DNA from: Candidatus Margulisiibacteriota bacterium
GTDB lineage: Bacteria > Margulisbacteria > WOR-1 > JAUWWO01
Reading direction: 5' to 3'
Length of the DNA stretch: 6,495 nucleotides
Assembly (NCBI GenBank): GCA_030616825.1
Contig: JAUWWO010000029.1
Coordinates: forward strand, 1 to 6,495
The first letter of the stretch is position 1; each line of letters opens with the position of its first letter. A program made the translations under genes and the position numbers. The notes under the pieces were generated by a model. The model was not told the origin of the DNA. It worked only from the letters and a program-made list of their open reading frames with translations, and searched no databases. Below, piece after piece: positions 1 to 4,874 of the stretch.

Positions 1-2
1 AA

Positions 3-344
3 GTATGTCCGAAATGCGGCCAAAAGATGAACTCTATGACTTACAGAAATTCAAAAGTGATAATTGACTTATGCGATAAGTGCAAGGGTGTCTGGCTGGA
101 TCAAAATGAATTTGAAAAGATAGTAAGATATCTTAAAGATTTGATGTGGGGAAAGCCATCCGAGGAATATTCGGCAGAGCTTGCAAAACAGTTTTTAGAT
201 ATACTCTTGCATCCAACCCATCTTCTCTCCGAAATAAAAGATTTCTTCGTTGTCATGAAACTTTTAGAGTTACGCATAATGGCAGAACATCCAGCACTCG
301 CAAAAGCGATAGCGGCAATAAACAGAAACTCCCCATTCAAATAA
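3..344 (+). CDS. zf-TFIIB-type zinc-ribbon protein, 5'-truncated by the window
   Basis: The reading frame is already open at base 3, so the N-terminus lies outside the window. An internal ATG at 27 is not a credible start because it falls inside the zinc ribbon. The visible part opens with CPKCG (bases 6-20), and about 20 residues later comes CDKCKGVWLDQNEFEKI. This paired CxxC pattern followed by G-x-W-L-D-x-x-E is the hallmark of the small zf-TFIIB family of bacterial zinc-ribbon proteins, in which the four cysteines bind zinc. A helical tail of about 70 residues with no recognised motif follows, ending in NRNSPFK. The molecular function of this family is mostly unknown. The gene ends 55 bp before the YbjQ/M48 operon and on the same strand, so co-transcription is possible, since no terminator hairpin is visible between them. 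Confidence 0.8.
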   Translation, partial: VCPKCGQKMNSMTYRNSKVIIDLCDKCKGVWLDQNEFEKIVRYLKDLMWGKPSEEYSAELAKQFLDILLHPTHLLSEIKDFFVVMKLLELRIMAEHPALAKAIAAINRNSPFK

Positions 345-399
345 ATAATAATGAATAAATAATAAATTAATAAACTAATATAAAAAGGGGGTAAATGAT
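345..399 (+). other. AT-rich spacer with a strong ribosome-binding site
   Basis: This short stretch is almost entirely A and T, with several TAA triplets. It ends in a purine-rich Shine-Dalgarno sequence: five G at 387-391, 8 nt before the ATG at 400. That spacing selects 400 over the ATG at 395, which is followed two codons later by a stop. I see no convincing -35/-10 pair or terminator here. Confidence 0.5.
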
Positions 400-714
400 A
401 TGATACTCACAAACATCGATTCCGTTCCCGGTAAAAAGATCGCGCAGCACTTTGGCCTCGCAGCTGGCTCTACCGTTAGGGCAAAGCATATTGGAAAAGA
501 CATCGCAGCATCGCTTAAAAATATAATTGGAGGAGAGCTGAAGGGCTATACAGAACTCCTGCAGGAATCCCGCAAGCAGGCAACAGAACGGATGGTCAAA
601 CAAGCAGAGGAACTAGGTGCAAATGCTATTATAAATATTCGTTACGCTACATCGGCTGTTGCACAGGGCGCTGCTGAGCTCTTTGTCTATGGAACAGCAG
701 TTCGCGTAGAATAA
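400..714 (+). CDS. YbjQ/UPF0145-family protein (soluble)
   Basis: The 104-residue protein matches the YbjQ family (UPF0145, DUF74, often labelled heavy-metal-binding domain) over its whole length. Family features visible are the N-terminal VPGKKI strand, the GGELKGYTELL segment at about residues 44-54, the RMVKQAEELGANAI helix at about 64-77 and the C-terminal VYGTAVRV strand. It has no signal peptide or membrane segment, so it should be cytoplasmic. Proteins of this family are small and form oligomeric rings in known structures. The metal-binding label is a database convention, and no cysteine or histidine cluster is present here. The start is supported by the G-rich Shine-Dalgarno 8 nt upstream. 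The next gene begins 2 nt after the stop and encodes a related domain, so the pair looks like a tandem duplication followed by gain of a membrane anchor. Confidence 0.9.
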   Translation: MILTNIDSVPGKKIAQHFGLAAGSTVRAKHIGKDIAASLKNIIGGELKGYTELLQESRKQATERMVKQAEELGANAIINIRYATSAVAQGAAELFVYGTAVRVE

Positions 715-716
715 CC

Positions 717-1193
717 ATGTTCGAATTATTTCTTCAAAATTTAAACCTAACAATCATAATTGGTCTCATCGCTTTAGGTTACATCTCTGGAAGCATAGCC
801 GAAGCTTTGCACTACAAATCAATAAGAAAGCGCGAACACGAATTCTTGAATCTTCCAGCAATCACATCCAAAAATATTGAGAACGAAAAAAATATCCTTA
901 ACGCTGAGCTTGTATGCGGCTCAGTTGTTATCTCTCAGGACTATTTTAAACGTTTTCTGGCAAGCCTGAAAAGTTATTTTGGTGGCGAGCTCACGTCTTA
1001 CGAAACTCTGCTTGATCGAGGCCGGCGCGAAGCAATACTGCGCATGAAAGAGGATGCCCGAGCTTTTGGGGCCAATATAATCTTAAACATGCGGATTGAA
1101 ACTGCCTCTATCGGAATGAGGGCAAAGGCTCGTGGGGGCATAGGAAGCATCGAAGTTTACGCATACGGGACGGCAGTTAGGTTAAAGACCTAA
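717..1193 (+). CDS. Membrane-anchored YbjQ-family protein
   Basis: This 158-residue protein has one hydrophobic segment at about residues 9-30 (LNLTIIIGLIALGYISGSI). A short basic stretch (SIRKRE) follows, and then a YbjQ-type domain from about 48 to the end. The domain keeps the family's GGELTSYETLL motif at 89-99, the GAN motif at 118-120 and the final YGTAVRL strand. Relative to the preceding protein it carries a few extra residues before that final strand, in a glycine/arginine-rich stretch (RAKARGGIGS). The basic residues after the membrane segment favour a cytoplasmic YbjQ domain tethered to the inner membrane; this is inference. The ATG lies 2 nt after the previous stop and has no strong Shine-Dalgarno, so translational coupling is likely. 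The M48 protease gene follows after 1 nt. Confidence 0.88.
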   Translation: MFELFLQNLNLTIIIGLIALGYISGSIAEALHYKSIRKREHEFLNLPAITSKNIENEKNILNAELVCGSVVISQDYFKRFLASLKSYFGGELTSYETLLDRGRREAILRMKEDARAFGANIILNMRIETASIGMRAKARGGIGSIEVYAYGTAVRLKT

Positions 1194-1194
1194 A

Positions 1195-2028
1195 TTGAAA
1201 TTCACACTAAAAGAACTTAAGAACAATGTAAACATCTCAAAGATCTCTCCTCTTAAGGAACTTTTCACTCTCTTAGGAAGTATCCTGGCAATAGTCCTTA
1301 TCATCTACATTGCCCTGGGTTTTGCTGTAGACATCGTAGTCCAAAAATTGCCCCTCAAGATGGAGCAGGAGATAGGAAGGTTCTATCTCATGCATTACGC
1401 CCTAGAGGCCCCAAAAACACCTGCTGAAAAAAGACTCCAAAAACTACTCCACCGTCTGCAGTCAAACCTTCCCTCACAGGAGATAGATTTTCAGGCTCAC
1501 ATAATCGATGTGCCGGAAGCAAATGCACTTGCTCTGCCTGGCGGTCATATCGTGGTAACCACAGGATTGATTAGTTCGGTTGAATCTGAAAATGAACTTG
1601 CAATGATATTAGCTCATGAATTGGGACACTTCGCCAATAAAGATCATCTGCGCGGCCTTGGACGCGGCCTTGTTTTGACAACTCTCTCGACCATTGTCCT
1701 TGGCAAAGACAACCCTGCTACCCACTTTCTACAAAATATTTTACTGAAGGCGGAAATGAAATTTAGCCAGCACCAAGAAAGACTAGGTGACGTCTATGGT
1801 CTTCATCTCCTGGCAAAAACATATGGCCACTGTGCCGGAGCAACAGATTTTTTCAAACGGATAAAACAAAAAGAAAAAAAGAGTTCCCTCGCACACTTCT
1901 TTTCAACCCATCCCTCTCCTGAAGACAGGGTAAGTTATCTGGAAAAATTAATAAAAGAAAATAACTATGCAGTAAGGGGAAAAATCCCATTGGATCCTGC
2001 CTTCAAAGGTTGCACACTTCTAGATTGA
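1195..2028 (+). CDS. M48-family membrane-anchored zinc metalloprotease
   Basis: The product is a 277-residue zinc peptidase of the M48 (HtpX/Oma1/BepA-like) family. After a charged N-terminus there is one membrane segment at about residues 23-50. The peptidase domain then shows the conserved NALALPGGHIVVTTGL strand (110-125), the zinc-binding HELGH (141-145), the third zinc ligand Glu195 in the ERLGD segment (195-199), and the late STHPSPEDR motif (237-245). The catalytic residues are therefore intact. Unlike HtpX it has only one clear N-terminal membrane helix, which points to a tethered protease, probably with the domain outside the cytoplasm. The start is a TTG 1 nt after the preceding stop codon, and the frame is open with MKFTLKELK. 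The very tight spacing argues that it works with the two YbjQ proteins, although no substrate can be named from sequence. Confidence 0.92.
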   Translation: MKFTLKELKNNVNISKISPLKELFTLLGSILAIVLIIYIALGFAVDIVVQKLPLKMEQEIGRFYLMHYALEAPKTPAEKRLQKLLHRLQSNLPSQEIDFQAHIIDVPEANALALPGGHIVVTTGLISSVESENELAMILAHELGHFANKDHLRGLGRGLVLTTLSTIVLGKDNPATHFLQNILLKAEMKFSQHQERLGDVYGLHLLAKTYGHCAGATDFFKRIKQKEKKSSLAHFFSTHPSPEDRVSYLEKLIKENNYAVRGKIPLDPAFKGCTLLD

Positions 2029-2057
2029 CATGCACCCATTCGTGTGCAATAATGCAA
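2010..2057. promoter_or_regulatory. Cluster of TGCA half-sites, candidate enhancer (UAS)
   Basis: Four related 8-mers are packed together: TTGCACAC (2010-2017), ATGCACCC (2030-2037), GTGTGCAA (2042-2049, the exact inverse of the first) and ATGCAAAC (2052-2059, running just past the end given here). The 18-bp stretch 2031-2048 is an imperfect dyad, TGCAC-N8-GTGCA, which resembles known NtrC-type operator half-sites. It lies about 120-140 bp upstream of the predicted sigma-54 start point, the usual distance for enhancer-binding-protein sites. The first half-site is inside the 3' end of the protease gene. The alternative reading is an 8-bp stem with a 24-nt loop acting as a weak terminator of that gene, but no T-run follows it. 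Confidence 0.4.
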
Positions 2058-2143
2058 ACACAAATTAAACGAATAATAACTAATTTTACTAATATAATAG
2101 GAAAAATTTAAGGCTTTAATTGTTTTCGCGTCACTTAAAGTTC

Positions 2144-2159
2144 TGGCAGAAAAGTTGCT
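2144..2159 (+). promoter_or_regulatory. Sigma-54 (-24/-12) promoter
   Basis: The -24 element TGGCAG (2144-2149) and -12 element TTGCT (2155-2159) place GG (2145-2146) and GC (2157-2158) exactly 10 nt apart, the invariant sigma-54 spacing. The match to TGGCACG-N4-TTGCW is close, with the two differences at the end of the -24 block. Transcription should begin near 2169-2170. That leaves a leader of about 20 nt, which just includes the GGAAGGA ribosome-binding site at 2173-2179 before the ATG at 2190. The DNA between the candidate enhancer and this promoter is AT-rich, as is common for looping regions. Confidence 0.72.
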
Positions 2160-2189
2160 CTATAGAGTTAATGGAAGGACGTGATAACC

Positions 2190-2546
2190 ATGGCAAGAAA
2201 GAATTTAGACCCAAGAGTCAAAGAAGAAGTTCAAATTCCGGATACACGTTGGATGTCACTAATATTCGGGCCAGAAGCGCCACTCCGGGAGCGCCTAGAA
2301 GAGGAAGAGGAGAGAAAAATAGAAGTGTTCGAAGCAGGTCTAGCCAAGGAAATAAATGCTGCCGACACGATCGATCAGGCATTCACAAAAGTAGTTAAGA
2401 TGGCCCTGGCTGCTGAATTCGGTCCCAGCTTCGTCAAAGCAAAAGGAGCCAAGGGCATGATTGACACAATTGTTCGTGGCATCACAGGAGATATGGAGCT
2501 TCGCAAGCAAGCACTGATGATAATAGATAGGTTTGCAAAAAAGTAA
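2190..2546 (+). CDS. Unrecognised 118-aa protein, first gene of a sigma-54 operon
   Basis: I do not recognise this protein. It is small, has no membrane segment, signal peptide or cysteine motif, and looks largely helical. Visible segments are a basic start (MARKNLDPRVKEEV), a short aromatic patch around TRWMSLIFGPEAP (19-31), an acidic run LEEEEERKIEV (36-46), a helical middle with alanine/valine-rich VVKMALAAEFG (68-78), and a C-terminal amphipathic helix (MELRKQALMIIDRFAKK). ATG 2190 is preferred over the in-frame GTG at 2181 because GGAAGGA (2173-2179) is 10 nt from the ATG but only 1 nt from the GTG. It sits directly behind the sigma-54 promoter, and 4 nt before the degenerate NtrC-like regulator. 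The two are therefore very likely co-expressed, and a protein-protein partnership is a reasonable guess. Confidence 0.8.
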   Translation: MARKNLDPRVKEEVQIPDTRWMSLIFGPEAPLRERLEEEEERKIEVFEAGLAKEINAADTIDQAFTKVVKMALAAEFGPSFVKAKGAKGMIDTIVRGITGDMELRKQALMIIDRFAKK

Positions 2547-2550
2547 ACTT

Positions 2551-3918
2551 ATGAAAATCCAAAAACCAACGATCCTTGTTGTAGACGATGAACTCTCCAT
2601 CAGGGAATCCTTTTCCCTAATCCTCGAGGATAAATATAATGTCATTGTTGCAGCATCTGGTGAAGCCTCCCTCAAAAAGCTTGTAGATGAAAAGGTGGAT
2701 ATCGTTTATCTCGATATCAGAATGCCAGGAATGGACGGAATGGAAACCCTCAAGCGCATGAAAGAAATCGATAAAGATGTAATCATCATTATGGTTACGG
2801 CGGTTAACGACGTTCAAAAAGCAGGTGAGGCCATAAAGCTCGATGCGGAGGATTACGTTGTTAAACCATTTGATGTGGACAAAATACTCAATATGACAGA
2901 GGGAGCCCTTCACAAGAGGGTTCTCTCCAAGGAAACAAGGCAGATGCAGAGCACAGCGCAAAAATTTGAAAGGGCAGAACTCATCGGGACAAGCAGAGAG
3001 ATAGAGAAAATAAGAAATATTATTGAGGGCATCTCTGACAAGAATGTAAATATCGTAATATCCGGGGAACGCGGAGTGGAGAAGGAATTCCTGGCCAGGG
3101 TCATCCATAACGAGAGTAAAAGAGCGTCAGTCCCTTTCTCAAAATTCACCATCAAGGACGAAAGCGTAGAGACCCTTCGCTCCAAGTTCTTCGGCAGTGG
3201 CAGGGGCTCTTTTGCTGCAACACTGGAGCGAGAAAAAGGCGCATTTGAGCAAGCCTGCAGTGGAACACTCTATCTCGCTAACATTGAAAACCTGCCTATT
3301 TCCTTACAAAAAGAGATCACGTTGACTTTACAAAAAAAAGAGATAACACGTGAAGGAAGCTCTGTTCCAATACCGATTGATGTACGCATCATCTGTGGGG
3401 CAAACTCAAATCTAAAGGAATTGGTAGCAGAAGGCCATTTTGAGAAAGCCCTTTATGAAGCACTAAGTGAGATCTCAATAGAGGTCCCACCTCTTCGCGA
3501 AAGAAGTTCTGACATACCGCTATTTATAGGCCACTTCATTGAAAAATATAATAAACTCTACGGCAAAGAGATAAACGGATTCACAAAAGATGCCCTTGAG
3601 GCAATCTCTGGGTTTTCTTTCCCGGGTAATGTAGAAGAACTGAAGCATGTAATAGAAAATATCATTTTAACTTTCGACGGAGTGAACATATCCTGTGAGA
3701 AGCTACCGCTACACCTCCTTGCCAACTCCAAAACTTTCACTGGGACCGATGAAAGTAGAAATTTAAGTCTTGAGAATTCATATGAAAAACTCGAAAAAAA
3801 ATATATTGAACATGTTCTTGATACTACCGGATCAAATCATACAAAAACAGCGGAACTCCTGGGGCTTCAAAGAGCGGCACTCTCAGCAAAACTCGAATCC
3901 CTAAAAATCAAAAAGTAA
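2551..3918 (+). CDS. NtrC-family response regulator with degenerate AAA+ domain (pseudo-enhancer-binding protein)
   Basis: The 455-residue protein has the NtrC order: receiver (about 5-120), AAA+ (about 143-375) and Fis-type helix-turn-helix (about 413-455). The receiver is complete, with acidic pair D12/D13, phosphoacceptor D55 in YLDIRMPGMDG, T83 and K105. The helix-turn-helix is also intact (TKTAELLGLQRAALSAKLESL). The AAA+ fold is recognisable, but its active-site residues are gone. Walker A reads GERGVEKE (172-179) instead of GESGTGKE. Walker B has A243-N244 in place of Asp-Glu. The sigma-54-contacting GAFTGA is GSFAAT (219-224). The arginine-finger region FREDLYYRL is FEKALYEAL (297-305), and sensor II PGNVREL is PGNVEEL (358-364). 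ATP hydrolysis and sigma-54 activation are therefore unlikely. A phosphorylation-controlled DNA-binding role, such as repressor, competitor or subunit of a mixed hexamer, is inferred. ATG 2551 is preferred over the in-frame TTG at 2533, which overlaps the upstream gene and lacks a usable ribosome-binding site. No histidine kinase gene is in the window. Confidence 0.93.
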   Translation: MKIQKPTILVVDDELSIRESFSLILEDKYNVIVAASGEASLKKLVDEKVDIVYLDIRMPGMDGMETLKRMKEIDKDVIIIMVTAVNDVQKAGEAIKLDAEDYVVKPFDVDKILNMTEGALHKRVLSKETRQMQSTAQKFERAELIGTSREIEKIRNIIEGISDKNVNIVISGERGVEKEFLARVIHNESKRASVPFSKFTIKDESVETLRSKFFGSGRGSFAATLEREKGAFEQACSGTLYLANIENLPISLQKEITLTLQKKEITREGSSVPIPIDVRIICGANSNLKELVAEGHFEKALYEALSEISIEVPPLRERSSDIPLFIGHFIEKYNKLYGKEINGFTKDALEAISGFSFPGNVEELKHVIENIILTFDGVNISCEKLPLHLLANSKTFTGTDESRNLSLENSYEKLEKKYIEHVLDTTGSNHTKTAELLGLQRAALSAKLESLKIKK

Positions 3919-3920
3919 AA
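3903..3920 (-). terminator. T-rich tail after tRNA-Leu, possible terminator
   Basis: Read on the minus strand, the bases just after the tRNA 3' end are TTTTACTTTTTGATTTTT. Combined with the stable tRNA fold just before it, this could end transcription of the tRNA. The same bases on the plus strand encode the lysine-rich end (LKIKK) and stop codon of the response regulator. No separate stem is present, so this is only a possibility. Confidence 0.25.
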
Positions 3921-4007
3921 TGCCGAGAGGGAGATTCGAACTCCCAAGGACTGTTTAGGTCCAACGGATTTTAAGTCCGTCGCGTATGCCAGTTCCGCCA
4001 TCTCGGC
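3921..4007 (-). tRNA. tRNA-Leu (anticodon UAA)
   Basis: On the minus strand a complete class II tRNA of 87 nt folds from 4007 to 3921. The acceptor stem is GCCGAGA/TCTCGGC with discriminator A, and the D stem is GCG/CGC. The anticodon stem ACGGA/TCCGT has loop CTTAAAA, placing anticodon TAA at 3973-3971. The long variable arm is GGAC/GTCC, as expected for leucine, and the T arm is GGGAG-TTCGAAT-CTCCC. The 3' CCA is not encoded and must be added enzymatically. It reads UUA and UUG codons. The gene is convergent with the response-regulator gene, whose stop codon ends at 3918. No clear promoter of its own is visible, so it may be transcribed by read-through from the minus-strand operon beginning near 5675. 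Confidence 0.97.
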
Positions 4008-4020
4008 ATATTATTTATCA

Positions 4021-4084
4021 AAGTCCCTCGTGCCTGCCCGCCGAAGCGAAGCGAAGGCGGGTCTACCTATTCCACCATCCTGGC
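4021..4084 (-). pseudogene. tRNA-Leu 5'-half pseudogene interrupted by a palindromic repeat
   Basis: On the minus strand from 4084 the sequence reads like the start of a second leucine tRNA: acceptor strand GCCAGGA, TG, then D-arm GTGGAATAGGTAGA (4084-4062). After an inserted GC-rich repeat it resumes with CAC-GAGGGA-CTT (about 4032-4021). This is colinear with CGC-GACGGA-CTT of the neighbouring intact tRNA-Leu, covering the D-stem 3' strand, anticodon stem 5' strand and loop start. The similarity stops inside the anticodon loop, and no variable arm, T arm or 3' acceptor strand TCCTGGC follows. Its acceptor differs from that of the intact gene, so it is not simply a fresh copy of its neighbour. 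It cannot make a normal tRNA. Confidence 0.65.
4037..4061. repeat. GC-rich palindromic repeat (GAAGC-loop hairpin)
   Basis: CCCGCC (4037-4042) and GGCGGG (4056-4061) form a perfect 6-bp inverted repeat. Between them are tandem near-copies of a 5-mer (GAAGC, GAAGC, then GAAGG, whose last G starts the second arm). The element is far more GC-rich than its surroundings and splits the tRNA-Leu-like sequence in its D-arm, so it looks like an inserted REP-like interspersed element. Only one copy is present in the window, so its repeat status rests on its form and context. Confidence 0.5.
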
Positions 4085-4108
4085 TTATAAGCTTCCTGCC
4101 ACCCCAGC

Positions 4109-4537
4109 CTACTTTTTTTTCTTGCTTCCGTTTTGTTTTTCCTGTAAGCTTTTCTTTAAATCCAGGAGCTTCTCTTCGCTCTGCTTGAGAAACTGGGTTA
4201 TCTTGTCCTCAAATGACCCTGCTGGATGCCTCATCTCTTTCGCTCTGCCCCTGCCCCTTCCCTTAGGATTAGCCAAAAGAGGCTTTGTGGACACAAAGTC
4301 TTGCTTTGTCGCCTGTTTAATAGAAAGATCATACTTCCCTTTTTGGTTTATACCTAAAACTTTTACTTTTACAGTATCTCCAACTTTAAGATGTTCATCA
4401 ATGTTTGTTACGTATTTCTCCGATATCTGCGATATATGAACAAGACCAACAGCTCCCTCTGGAAGTTCAACAAAAGCACCAAAATTCGCAATACCGGTGA
4501 CTCGCCCTTCTAGAACATTTCCTGTCTCTATTGGCAT
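4109..4537 (-). CDS. yabR: YabR-like S1-domain RNA-binding protein
   Basis: The 142-residue protein carries a single S1 RNA-binding domain at about residues 5-75, with the signature GRVTGIANFGAFVELPEG, GLVHISQIS and VKVKVLGIN strands. A Gly/Arg patch (PKGRGRGRAK, 91-100) follows, and then the helical tail SFEDKITQFLKQSEEKLLDL (108-127) and a terminal lysine run. This S1-plus-SFED-tail layout is the one seen in Bacillus YabR and its relatives, which lie next to divIC, exactly as here. The protein probably binds RNA or ribosomes in the cytoplasm, but its precise role is not established. The gene is 28 nt downstream of divIC. ATG 4537 gives the usual family N-terminus (MPIETGNVLEGRV), but the strong AGGAGG lies 17 nt away, so an upstream ATA start at 4549 is an alternative. 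Confidence 0.9.
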   Translation of the reverse strand: MPIETGNVLEGRVTGIANFGAFVELPEGAVGLVHISQISEKYVTNIDEHLKVGDTVKVKVLGINQKGKYDLSIKQATKQDFVSTKPLLANPKGRGRGRAKEMRHPAGSFEDKITQFLKQSEEKLLDLKKSLQEKQNGSKKKK

Positions 4538-4554
4538 TTGTTTTTCTATTTTCG

Positions 4555-4560
4555 CCTCCT
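4555..4560 (-). promoter_or_regulatory. Strong Shine-Dalgarno with unusual spacing (yabR)
   Basis: A perfect AGGAGG on the minus strand lies 17 nt before ATG 4537, which is too far for normal initiation. An in-frame ATA at 4549-4547 is only 5 nt away and would add four residues (ATA-GAA-AAA-CAA) before the ATG. Either initiation uses a rare AUA codon, or the leader is folded to shorten the gap. Confidence 0.45.
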
Positions 4561-4565
4561 TTCTT

Positions 4566-4856
4566 TTATTTTACCACCTTATACGCCCTCTCTCCCCGTT
4601 TTATCAGCCCAAGCTTTTCTCTTGCCAAAAGTTCAATATAACTATAAGTATCAAGGAGCGATATTTCTTTCTTCAACCTGGCTTTCTCTTCCCTGCCGCA
4701 GGTAATCTCCTGTTTAAGATTTGCCCTTTGAGTTTGAAGCTCGAGCAAAACTTTCCAGTCCGTCCTTATCAATACTATAAAGTAAAGCACAACAAGCAAA
4801 AGAAGTATACCCCCGGCAGTTATCCTAAACTTCGATTCTGCTTTTTTATTTCCCAA
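4566..4856 (-). CDS. divIC: DivIC/FtsB-like septum formation initiator protein
   Basis: This 96-residue protein has the standard DivIC/FtsB layout: a short basic cytoplasmic start, one membrane segment at about residues 13-30 (TAGGILLLLVVLYFIVLI), then a coiled coil at about 36-68. The end of the domain carries the family's YIELLAREKLGLIKRGERAY motif (73-92). Proteins of this family form a bitopic complex with FtsL and FtsQ/DivIB that links divisome assembly to septal peptidoglycan synthesis. The size is typical. The best available start is TTG 4856. No ATG or GTG lies between it and the upstream in-frame stop, and a GGGAG at 4873-4869 sits about 12 nt away. An in-frame ATA (4862) is closer to ideal spacing. 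The gene begins 18 nt after the prepilin peptidase stop and is followed by the S1-domain gene. Confidence 0.88.
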   Translation of the reverse strand: MGNKKAESKFRITAGGILLLLVVLYFIVLIRTDWKVLLELQTQRANLKQEITCGREEKARLKKEISLLDTYSYIELLAREKLGLIKRGERAYKVVK

Positions 4857-4874
4857 GATTATAAAATGCTCCCA

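Noticed and set aside
379..384. TATAAA as a -10 box for the YbjQ operon
   Set aside because: A start about 7 nt downstream would remove or truncate the ribosome-binding site at 387-391, and there is no -35 match.
2010..2049. TTGCACAC/GTGTGCAA stem as an intrinsic terminator for the protease operon
   Set aside because: The 24-nt loop is long, the stem only 8 bp, and no T-run follows. The clustering of further TGCA half-sites favours a protein-binding region.
2029..2120. A TATAAT at 2093-2098 as a sigma-70 promoter for the 118-aa gene
   Set aside because: No acceptable -35 lies 16-18 bp upstream, and the region is so AT-rich that a chance -10 is expected. The -24/-12 element further down is much better supported.
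2120..2398. Alternative plus-strand reading frame overlapping the start of the 118-aa gene
   Set aside because: Its product is low-complexity and arginine/serine-rich, it spans the sigma-54 promoter, and it is explained as an out-of-frame shadow of the gene at 2190.
2533..2550. TTG 2533 as the start of the response regulator
   Set aside because: It would overlap the previous gene and has no properly spaced ribosome-binding site. The receiver domain begins normally a few residues after ATG 2551.
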